Below are positions 46,801 through 58,800 of a DNA stretch of 64,000 bases, one piece after another. This DNA is from Diospyros lotus. Its lineage: Eukaryota > Streptophyta > Magnoliopsida > Ericales > Ebenaceae. The notes under the pieces are model-generated. The model searched no databases. It was not told the DNA's origin and saw nothing but the letters and a program-made list of their open reading frames with translations. The stretch's first letter is position 1. The number at the start of each line of letters is the position of its first letter. Made by a program: the position numbers and the translations under genes. The DNA is taken from positions 35,042,328 through 35,106,327 of the forward strand of contig NC_068340.1 of the NCBI RefSeq assembly GCF_014633365.1. Direction: 5' to 3'.

Positions 46801-49800
46801 GAAATAGCTAGACCACTTTGCCCTGCATGTGGCACTAACAGAGATAAGTTTACCCATTAAAACGGGAAGCCCCAACACAATAGACTCCCTGCTTTGCAAT
46901 GGCTGTGTGTGTGTTGGGGGGTACTGGTATGCAGCCTTCCCTTTACTTGTTTGCAAAGAGGCTTTTTCAACAACTCAAATCCATGACCTTACAGTCACAA
47001 AAGAACAACCTTACCACTGTTACCAAAGCTCACCCTCATACGAGTTTATCTATTATCTATAAAAATTTACAAAATAATACAAGAACAAAATAAAAAACAA
47101 CTCGGATAACAAATTGGATCTGTGGAGACACAGAATAACATGGTCAAATGGCATCAACAAAAATATCATGTGCTACATAAACAAAATCTTCCTTTACATT
47201 GCAATTGTTAACATGCTTTAAGTATAGGATTTGATAAAATAGAAGTCCTGCGAAAGGTCAGATTCTCACAATATGGATATCTAAAAGTCAAAACTTACCA
47301 GAATAATAGATTAAAGTAGAACTGTTGTATTTTTTTTTTGTCAGATAAACAGAACTGTTCTATTGAGTCTAAAAGAACGGAATTTTGAACTGAAGCTATC
47401 AAATCATTCCATCAAACAATAAAAGCATTCAAATTATTGCAGACATAAGAGTTATTATTGGGAATAGATTATAGAACAGATTTCAGCAATAGTTATTATT
47501 TTGATGTTCAGAATTCCGAATTGCTAAATTGATATTAAGCAATATGAGCATTCAATTTTATAGCTAATGGGGAAGCAATTATTGATTTTAAATTATAGCT
47601 AAAGGCTGGATATGTTGTTGTTGTTGTTATGGACAGCAGTGATAATTAATTTTGGGGGCTTTCATTCTGCATTTCTAAGTTTTATAAGTAGCATTTGATT
47701 ATTTGTTTGTTCAGGGATGGTATTCAGTGAGTAGTTAATAATATATTTGTCAAAAGTGGCTAAAAAAAATATTCGATCTTATTACCCTTGTAGGGTTTGG
47801 ATGAATATATATATATATACACACACACAAAAGATGTTCTACCACAATAGGCAGCTTCTAAATCTAGATTTGGAGATAAATACAATCTAGGATACAACTA
47901 GAACATATAATCAAGACATAATCTTCTAGAAGATGTAGCACGGAAATATAGAAAGCAAGATTAAGCATATCAAGTCCAAAAAATGGACAAGCAATCTCAG
48001 GTAGTTTCAGACAATATTAGTGTTAAGATATCAATGTCTAACTCACAGTAACTTTGAATGTTAAGAAATCAAAAGCCTAAGTATTGGAAATTATTATCTA
48101 TAAATTTTGTGACACTGAAAACTGTTAGGCTGCCACTGTAATTTTACCTAGCATAGAATATAATCCTATAACCAAAAAGGTATCTTACGCATGAACCTGT
48201 TACCTGTTAACAGACAGAAGTTAACATAACAGGTCCAAAGGCCTCCAGGATCTATGTTTTAGCATAAGTGAAATTAGATAATGTGCTGCCAGCTTTAGAT
48301 GTTTCATGACTAACTCTAGCATAATGTCCATAATAGTACTGCTAAACGTCAATACAACCATCAGGAACATCCTGGTGGTTGTATTGACGTTTAGCAATAC
48401 TATCATAGAGAAAGAGCTACCTACAGATAAGTTGTACGGACCAGAATATGAACGTTAAGATCTGGACCTCTGGTTTGGATGAAAAATCAATAGCCTAGAC
48501 TCTCTTATCAGAACAAATTTCACAGTCTAGATTTACTGCTGGTGCTTAAGGTGAGACAAGAACATGAAAAAGGCTTAACAAAAATCAGAAATAACACTAC
48601 ATATGCACTATTTAAAAGAAAACTCAGAGAAATGCCCTTTGCCTAACCATAAAAAATAAATAAATAAATAAATAAAAAGAGGAAAACTCAGAGAAGAATG
48701 TGAAGAAAATTTTGACATTTAGATGATTAGAAACTAATTTGCACATGGACTAGCAAGGAAGAATGTGAAGCACATTAACAACTTCATAAGTATCAATCAT
48801 ACTTTAAAATACTAAATAATATATGCATATCTATAAGCACATTCACACGCACTTAGAGAGAACCTCAAAAAATCAAGAAAATTTCAATGTATTTTCCTTT
48901 GTAATCACCCAATTATAAATTGTCAACCAACGATCCAAAGCAGACCTTCCCATGTCACAACCTTGAAAATGCTTATACACACAGAATAACATCTCCATGT
49001 ATCTTCCAATTCAATGTACCCAAAAAAAAACCAAATTTTCTGGAAAATAGCAGCAAAACCATAATACTATCACAAAATGAGTTTTTCCCCTTGATATAGC
49101 TGATCAGAAAAGGCTTCAATTTGTTATATGGCAAAATATCAGAGTGGATCAAAAGTAGTAATTCCATTAAGATATAGCTTACTTTTTTGTTGTGACAGAA
49201 GCCCTAAGTGAGAATAACTTCCCCTTACTGAAAATACATGTATATACTTGAAAACTGTTGATATGTGTTAATATTTCCTGTAAATATTCCTTGTAATTAG
49301 CTGATTACTTGCCATATTTAGATGATACTACTTACTGTATTTAGATCAGTCAATCATTAAAATTAAGGGAGTTGATTGAGGTTCTTATAAATATATATAA
49401 TCAAGGAGGACTGTATTTAGATCAGTCAATCATTAAAATTAAGAGAGTTGATTAAGGTTCTTATAAATATATATAATCAAGAAGGCTGTGAGTGATTCTT
49501 AAGCCATATTACACACCAAATATTCTCTTCTAACTTGGCATCACAGCTGGTTTGTCCTGGGGCTGCAAAATTCCCAGCAGCCAGTCTCCCTCATCTCTCA
49601 TGCACGACTAGCCTCTGCCCAAGGCTAAATCTACTACCTAGACACCTTCAACTGTCCAAGTGAAGGTCTTGGTCGCCTGCCCTAGTGATTTCGACCGACC
49701 CACAGAAGTCCTGTCGCCAGAAAGCCCTCCACGCACCTCCTCTCTTGTCGGCTCGTGAGAGCCACACGCCGCCTTCCCGTTTGACTCGTCGGCACCTCGT

Positions 49801-52800
49801 GGTCCTCTTCCCAAGGGTCAGATCTCCAATCGCAGGTCTCTATCTTCGTGGGTCAGATCTCCATCATCTCCTCCCATGTCTTCCACATCAAAAACTTCGT
49901 TAGTCACTTCTGAAACACCAAAGAAGGGACTCATATCCTTTGCCTTCTCTGGTAATCCCACTATAACATTAGAAAAACTCGATAAAAAGAATTTATTGGA
50001 TTGGCATGCTGCTATTGATATTTGGTTTTTGGGCCAAGGACTCTCTAAACACCTTACTAAGCAGGCAAAAGACATTCCTGATAATGAGAGAGAACAATGG
50101 AAGCGAGCTGATTATCAGTTAGTCTCTTTATTATGGCAATCCATTGATCCCAAACTGTTGGTTCACTTCTAGTCTTATAAAAACCTGCTATGATATATGG
50201 AAGAAAGCTCGGAGCGTCTACTCTAATGACATACAATGTCTGTATGACTTAGTTCATAATCTCACAATGCTTCATATGACAGACCATGACTTACCTTCAT
50301 ATGTGAACAAAGCACAATCTACTATTGAAGAGATCAAATTCAGATTGACAAAAGATACCCTTGAAAAGGTGCTAAACAAGCTTGACAAAATGTATATGGT
50401 CTTTGTTCTCCATGGTCTTCACAAAGATTTTGAATCTGTTCGAAACCAAGTTATGACTAATCCTAATATCCCTATGGTGGAGGACCTCATTGATCGGTTA
50501 TTTCGAGTTTCCTTCTCCAGAGGCAACATCAAGATTTGGTTCTCAAACAATTTCAAAATCCTCAGCCTTTTGTCTCTAATTTGGCTAAATGTGGAGGTCA
50601 AGGTCGTGGTCGCAGTAATGGTAGAGGTGGTCGTAAACAGTTGGGCCACACTCAAGACCGGTGTTATTCTTTGCATGGCTTCCCAGAAAAATCAGCCAAT
50701 GTGATCCAATCTCAGGCGTTGGGTAATGAGAAGAAGACTGAGATTGGGAATGATGGTCAGAATGTTTTATCAGACACTGAATTTAAGGAATACCTTCAAC
50801 TTAAGGCAGCAGCAGCACATCAAGCTTCCTCCTCGGCCACTGTAGCTCATACTGGTAATTCTATGGTTTGTCTCTCTCATTCTTCGTTTGTTGGTTCTTG
50901 GATTTTGAACTCTGGTGCTTCCGATCATATAGCCGATAATCCTTCCCTTTTCTCAAATTTATTTTTTCCCAAGACATCACATTACATCACCCTTGCTGAT
51001 GGCTCTAAAGCTAAGGCCACTAGCGTTGGTCAAGCCAAACCTATCTCATCTCTATCCTTAAATTCTATTCCTTTTATACCTGGTTGTCCTTTTAATTTAA
51101 TTTATGTTAGTCAACTTACTCGCACTCTTAACTGCTCCATCACCTTTACTGCTGATTCCTTTCTTATATAGGACTAGAGTACGGGACAGACGATTGACAC
51201 AAGATCTGAATCACGTGGACTTTATTACCTACAGCCTCCATCCTCTACCATATGCACTGTCACGAAGTCTCCTAGTCTGCTCCACTATTGTCTAGGTCAT
51301 CCGAGTCTAGATATGCTAAAGAAGATGGTCCCTCATTTCTCTCATTTACAGTCCTTAAGAGTATGAGTCGTGTCATCTTGGAAAACATATCCGGGCGTTG
51401 TTTCCAAGCAAAGGTCAATCTAGTAAAGCACCATTTGACATTGTTCATACTGATGTTTGGGGTCCTAGTCGTGTCAGTTCAGTCTTAGGTTATCGGTACT
51501 TCATTACTTTCATAGATGACTTTTCCAGCAACACTTGGATATTTTTAATGAAAGAACATTCAATTTTTTTTACTATATTTCAGAACTTTTGCAATGAAAT
51601 TATAACTCAGTTTGGACATCCTATTCGCATTTTAAGGAGTGACAATGCAAAAGAATATTTTTCTACTTCTTTCAATTCTTTTATGGCATCTCACGACATG
51701 GTTCATCAATCCACTTGTCCACATACTCCACAATAAAATGGCACAGCAGAGAGGAAGCATCGTCATATTATTGAAACCACTCGTACTCTTTTATTACATG
51801 CTAATGCTCCTTTAAAGTTTTGAACTGATGTTGTCCTCACTGCTGGCTACTTAATAAATCGCATGCCATCATCTGTGCTAAATAACAAAGTACCTTATTC
51901 TCTTTTGTTTCCTCAGGAACCCCTTTATACACTGTTTCCCTCGTATTTTTGGTTCTACGTGTTTTGTATATGATCTCTCTCCAGGTCATGATAAATTGTC
52001 AGCTCGTGCTATCAAGTGCGTCTTTCTTCGATATTCTCGGGTGCAGAAAGGGTATCTGTGTTATTCTCCTTCCACACATCGATTTTACATGTCCGCATAT
52101 GTCACTTTCTTTGAGAGCACTCCCTATTTCACCTCACCAGTGGAACCTAACTCCGTCTCTCAACTCTTACCAGTTCCTTGCCTTAGTCTACCTATCTCTA
52201 CTCCTTCACGTCCCCCTTTACTTGAATCCTCGACTCCACCAAGACAATCCTCACCCTGCCCAATTATCACCTATCTACGTCGGTCACAACATCCACGTCC
52301 TGAGGACGTTCTTTCTCCAGATCCACCTGATTCATCTTCTACTCCAACGTCTCCACCTGCTCTGGACTTGCTTGAGCCTTCCACTGACCTGCCCATTGCT
52401 CTTCGTAAAAGTACACGCTCTACTTGTAATCCCCATCCCATCTATAATTTCCTTAGCTATCATCGTTTATCATCATCCCATTATGCCTTTGTGTTTGCCT
52501 TGTCATCCATTTCTATTCCTAAAACTGTTCAGGAAGCACTTTCTCATTCAGGTTAGCGACAGGCTATGATCGATGAGATGGTAGCCTTGGATTCCAATCA
52601 CACATGGACTCTTCTTCAATCCCCTCCTGGCAAGTCTACAGTTGGTTATCGTTGGGTATTTACAGTCAAAGTGGTCCCTGATGGCCAGATCCATCGCCTG
52701 AAAGCACGCCTTGTGGCTAAAGGCTATACACAAATCTTTGGCCTTAATTATGGTGATACCTTCTCCCCGGTTGCCAAGATAGCGTTTGTTCGTCTTTTCC

Positions 52801-55800
52801 TCTCTATGGCTGCCATGCATCATTGGCCCCTTCATCAATTGGATATTAAAAATGCCTTCTTGCATAGTCACTTGGAAGAAGAAGTCTACATAGAGCAACC
52901 ACCTGGGTTTGTTGCTCAAGGGGAGTCAGGTCTTGTTTGTTGATTACATAAGTCTCTCTATGGTCTTAAACAGTCCCCCTGGGCATGGTTTGGCAGGTTG
53001 AGTAAAGTTATACAACAGTTTGGCATGATTCGTAGTGAGGCAGATCACTCTATGTTTTACAAACACTTGTCTTCAAATCAATGTATCTATCTTGTGGTCT
53101 ACGTGGACGATATTGTTATTATAGGAGATGATCATGAAGGCATCAAAGGTCTTAAACAACACTTATTTCAACATTTTCAAACTAAAGACTTGGGACTACT
53201 GCGTTATTTTCTTGGAATGAAGTAGCCCAATCAAAAACAGGCATTGCCATCACTCAGAGGAAGTATGTTCTTGATATCTTAGAAGAAACTGGGATGCTAG
53301 ATTGCAAACCAGTCCATACTCCCATGGATCCAAATGTCAAACTTGGGGGAGCCTTATTCAGACCCAGGCAAATATCGGAGGCTGGTGGAAAAGCTAAATT
53401 ACTTCACCATGACCAGGCCAGATATATCTGTTGTTGTTAGCACTATAAGTCAGTTTCTCAATTCTCCCCGTAACAGTCATTGGGATGCAGTAATTCGAAT
53501 CCTGAGGTATATTAAGGGCTCCCCTGGCAAAGGCTTAGTTTATGAAGATAGGGGCCATACTGATATTATGGCATATACAGATGCAGATTTGGCAGGCTCA
53601 CTGAATGATAGGAGATCAACTTCTGGGTACCGTGTTCTCATTGGGGGGAATCTCATATCTTGGAAAAGCAAAAACCAGAGTGTGGTCGCCAGGTCTAGTG
53701 CAGAAGCAGAATATCAAGCCATGGCCCTTGCCATATGTGAGCCAATTTGGTTGAAATAACTGCTCCAAGAATTAAAGTTCGGCAAAATAGGTCCTATGAA
53801 GCTCATCTATGATAATCAAACAGCCCTACACATTGTTTCCAATCTAGTATTTCATGAGCGGACCAAACATATAAAGATTGATTGTCACTTCATTCATGAG
53901 AAAATTTTATATGGAGAAGTCATTACTTCCTTTGTGAACTCTAGTGATCAATTGGCGGATATTTATACTAAATCTCTTAGGGGATTGAGAGTGTCATATA
54001 TATATAACAAGCTAGATGCATATAACATATATGCACCAGCTTGAGGGGGAGTGTTGATATGGGTTAATATTTCCTGTAAATATTCTTTGTAATTAGCTTA
54101 TTACTTGCCATATTTAGATTATACTACTTGCTGTATTTAGATCAATCAATCCCTAAAATTAAAGGAGTTGATTGAGGTTCTTGTAAATATATATAATCAA
54201 GAAGGTTGTGAGTGATTCTTAAGCGATATTACACACCAAATATTCTCTTCTAACTAAAACAACTTCCATATGTCATCCAATTCAATATAAAAAACAACTT
54301 CTAGGGAATAGCAACAAAAGCATGATACTACCACACAATATGCTCTTCTCCTCGCTATTAGCTGGTGGAAGAAGCTTCAATTTGTTGTGACAGAATATCA
54401 GAATGAATCACATGTAAAAAAAAACCAAAAAGAGAGATTGCTTTTTTTTCTTGTGACAGAAGTCCCACTTAGTGACAGACTAACTCCTCATTCTGCAAGT
54501 GAAACCAAATCCTACCTGCCAATCCATCGGGCAAAAAATTTTCAACTTATCAAAGTGTGACTGGGTTAAGGTGTGCCAGTTATACCAGCAAAACTAGTTT
54601 TGGAGTTCCCAAAATGCGTATTTGGGTGTGATTCCTAAGCTTGGGTGTTGGGTTTAGGGTAAAAGGGTAAATTACACTTACACTCAAGCAGAGAATTTGT
54701 CGTATGGTGTGGCAAGCCTATATCAGATTTTCTATACCCTTCACCCTTTTCCTCATTAAGTCCAAAGCACAGCAACAAATGTTCCAGTCGCTCTATCAGT
54801 AACATAAATGCTTGGACAAACGATCAGCCCTGATAATATTATAGAGGTGTACAACAATAAAAGAAATAATGTAGCAAATAGCATTTTACTATTCAATCTT
54901 GAAATTGTTTTTTTTCCCCCTAAATCACCTCCCCATTTTTCAAAGTGAAATGATGTCAACTTTACCTTTAAAGATAATAATATGGCTATAAAATTTCAAA
55001 ATGCCCCATATAATGTTTTGTATTGGACCATCAGCTGCGGTCCCATGCATACTGCCATGCCTCTATAGTCAGCCACCACTAGCATTAAGGTTCATTATGT
55101 CCAGAAGAAGTGTTACTAGAAACCTCTTTTTAACCATTTTGAGAGATATGGGAAGCAACTTACATCACAAGAAAATTAGCAAGAGTCTTGTTGGCCCAGT
55201 TCAAAGCCATTCTCCCTTTAGAAAAGCAATTCATCTATTATCCGAACCACGATGATTCTCACAAAGACACAATCAGTGGTCCAACTAATACTGTCACCTT
55301 GACTAGTTAATCTGTAATTCCAGACTGGAGACAGTAGGGCATATCCAAAACCTAAACTACTTATAGATAAAGATTTCAGTTGGAAATCAAAAGCAGGTGG
55401 ACCAAGTCATGCTAGAATAAAAATTTCCAACACATGGAAAACAAAAACAGGTGGAGCAAGTCATTCTAGAATGAAGGTTTCTGGGAAAGGAAAAAAATCA
55501 AGGGAACAAAAGAAAAAAAGAACACACAAGTAGAGCTATAAAGCATCCTCAGGAAGGAAAACAAGACCCATCAAACAACCAGGACACTTTTAAGCACAGC
55601 ATTAATTTGTCAGGCTTAACAGGGTGCACAAGACCAAAGACAAACCATTACTAATAAATGTTTCAAAGCTAACAGAAGGAAATAAGCATACCAATGCTTC
55701 AAAAAACATCCTCGATGCCTCCTTCCGAGTTTTACCAAGTAACAGGTTGTCCATGGGAATAACCTTCCTTGATTGTTGTGCTTCATTGTCAAACAAGACT

Positions 55801-58800
55801 TGGAGGTACTTGGCAACCGCTCTACAAGATGAAAAGTGAAACAACATTGCAGCCAAAAAGTTATGGACATAAATTATGACTTTTAAAAGAATAGGCCACG
55901 CTTAAAACAGAGCAAAAAGGAATTAAGTTACAAAACCCAACATTGACAACAACAACAAAAAAGAAACAAAACCCAAGCCAATCATTTTGCCTTTTTTTTT
56001 TTGGTTAGTAATGTCAAGCCAATCATGTTCAAAACTTAAAAAGTTGGCTATATAAATGCTCACAACAGGATGACGTGAAGAATCCTTTCTCCTTTCCATG
56101 GTCATGATGCTTATGCAGCCAAAATTTGGGAAAACGGGAAATGCAATTCCACCCCTCATACCCCCCCCCCCCCCCCAAAAAAAAAAAAAATGGAGAATAA
56201 GAAAAACAAAATAAATGAAAGGGATGAAAAGATATTCCTATTTCACTAAACCAATAAGTAAAGTCCACGAAGCATTAATATGTACATAAATGGTAGTGGA
56301 TACTGACATGAAATATGACGATTCAAAAAGAAAAAGGGATAAAGATATGGTAGGAATACAGAAAAAAAAATTAAAACATTTTTAATACCAATTTTTACAT
56401 ATGTAATGACAAAAAAAAAAACACAAAAAAGATCGCCATTTATCCATCCAATATGTAGATAAACATCTTTCAATTTCCTTTCTTTCTTTCTCCTTTTTCT
56501 TAATAAGTTGGTTGTGGAAATAACAGCTTCTTTGCAAACACAAAAAAGCCAGGGGAAGCATGTACCAAAATAAGGCAGCCTCAAGCACTGAGGACAACCT
56601 TTAAGCCAATATGAAGTTCCCACTCAATCCATATTTATAAGAATATATAAAAAAAATTAAAAAGAGGTGACTAACCCAACTAAAGATTTATTAAATCTAT
56701 AAAAATGGTATATAAACAGCATGCAACATACAAAAAAATTAATAAGTAACAATTTTATGTTGGAGTTGCAGTTAGGTGCTGAGTTTGTATTTTATTACTT
56801 AAAAAATTAACAAAAACGATATTCTAAAAACTCTACCAAAGACCTGTCCTAGGTGTCAACAATTGATGGCATGTGTCCAACCCATGAATGCTTGCACACA
56901 ACACATCTTGGACACGTCCAACAATGGAATTGGGGTAGTAGTAGTAGTAATATTAATAGACCAAGGCGGTGTATCTAACACATAGGTGTGCCTACCAAAT
57001 ATCTACACACAATGTGTCAGATGTGAAACCCCCAATATCTGCAATCTCAAAACGTTTCCACTGATTGTTAAGCTGGCCAACATTATTTATTTGAGCAGGT
57101 CACTTATAATGATTTGTTAATGCAAGGCCAGAAGATAAGAGACCAGACATGGCCCCAAAAGAATCCCAAGAAAAACAAAATTGCAGTGCCCTCTGCCCCA
57201 ACATAATAGAGAACCATAAGAGACACACCTGGTACGGGAAGACCATCCACTGTTCTCTAAGAAACTAGTTTTATCGGCACTTGCCAAATAATCTTCTGCT
57301 TCTTCAGCAGCATCGTCGTCGTCTGCATTCAGGAACCCTGAAAACCATTCGTGGGTGTAGGGCAAAGAAGGAAGATGAATCAAGCAGAACCCTCAAGTAA
57401 CATATTCACATAAATGTTCTGAATCTAAAAAGCTATCACCAGTCCTCTCCAACAAAGGTACAGAAGTATATGTTCCACATTCCAAACATAAAAGGTTTGA
57501 CCCATAAGATATTCATGGGTATAACCAATTACAGACTAATTTTGAATACACACCAGAAAAATGAGAAAGGCAATATTAAAAAGGTCTAAAGGTCCTCCGA
57601 ATAATCTAAACTTTAAAACATAGATATAAAAAGACATGATGGAACTATTTAGGCATATCAGTGTTTTCATGTAAGTATCATTTTCCTTAGAAGAAAAAGA
57701 GACAAACAAACCTGTGTCATGCCCATCCATTCTGTAATCAAATTCCTGCATGGGACCCCAAAAAAGAGTTTATTCAGACAAGCCTCACAATGAGAGAGAA
57801 TCATTTCAAATTTCTTCCAAAAAAAAAAGAATCCATGGAGGCAAGCCATCTTAAACCATAAAACACAAATGGTGCGTCATAACCTTGCTTCAATCTGGCC
57901 AAAAGAACCTGGTAATACCAATTAATGTGGTCAAGCAATACTAAGTATCATGACGCAATCCCACATCAATGGTCTAATGGGAAGGTTTAGGGTATATTTC
58001 TTGGTCTCACGAACGCATAAGTCACCTCCAGCTAACACTTTTGGGTGAGAACCCGCAGTGTTACAAATGATACAAGAGTCAACCCAAGACCACTACTACA
58101 TGGGTGCAGATCAAGAAAGCATTCTGACACTGACTTCAATTGAGATATGAGATTTTTGGCCCAGTAAGGACACCCAAGTATTAAAGGAGGAGAGTTTGTC
58201 ATAACCCAATCCTACTAGGGAGGCTTTGGGTATATTCGGAGTCTTTAAAAGTGCACTTAAGTGAGCTTAAGTGCAAAATGCAGTTCTAGTGCTTTTTCTC
58301 GTCAAATCCAAGCACAAATGAGAAAGTGCAGCTTAAAGCACTAAAAGCATGCAGTTTGTTGGTAAGCACGCACAAAGAGACTATTTCCTAATTGAACTTG
58401 TGACCTCCATATCACAATGGAGCAACCTTACAGTTGCGCCAATGCTCACCTTCTCAGAAAGCCGAAGTGAACATACATATTTTCCAAAGTCAATCCCAGG
58501 AAGTGCAAAAGCTTACATACCTAAGGTTATAGTACTTAATCTGCTGAAAGCTCTTAAAAATCATACCAAAATGGGCAACATATCAGCAGTGTCCAATATG
58601 TATGGTAGTTAACCAAGTCAAAATACATGCAAGGAACATATAGTATGTCTAATGGTTATAACTTGTTAATGAAGAATCTACTTGAATGTTGATGTTACAA
58701 ATTTTTCCCTTTTTTTATTTGCAATGTTTGTTTCTTTTTCTTTAACTATCTTTTGACTTTGGTTGTTATTTAATTTCTTTCATTTATGTCTTTTAAAGTT

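Larger units (their letters stand above)
49256..54255 (+). mobile_element. Ty1/Copia LTR retrotransposon, 5,000 bp, decayed
   Basis: LTRs begin TGTTGATATG at 49256 and 54052 and both end TCTTCTAACT. AAAAC target duplications flank the element at 49251-49255 and 54256-54260. A primer site (TGGCATCACAGC, close to initiator tRNA-Met) starts at 49536 and a polypurine tract (TTGAGGGGGAG) ends at 54051. Domain order is gag, protease, integrase, reverse transcriptase, RNase H, which is Copia order. Frameshifts and stops occur in every module. The LTRs differ at roughly a dozen positions, so it is clearly older than the LBD-carrying element. It is antisense within the kleisin intron. Confidence 0.93.
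40812..55691 (-). other. SYN4: 14,880-bp terminal intron of the kleisin gene
   Basis: It starts GTATGC at 55691 and ends GTGCAG at 40812. It contains RTE LINE sequence (42.2-45.1 kb), a Copia element (49.26-54.26 kb), two short RTE tails and a hairpin at 48.3 kb. The remainder (40.9-42.2, 45.1-49.2 and 54.3-55.6 kb) shows no gene. 45440-45700 repeats AAGAGTTGTGACTAT / GTCACCAAGTAAC-like phrases, and 55360-55485 has a 60-bp imperfect duplication. Confidence 0.85.

Noticed and set aside
51949..52569. Alternative-frame ORF of 206 codons in the Copia element
   Set aside because: Leu/Pro-rich shadow frame; the overlapping frame at 51996-52556 follows the Copia integrase-to-RT linker and fits better.
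52548..52919. Minus-strand ORF over the Copia reverse transcriptase
   Set aside because: Antisense shadow of the RT domain.
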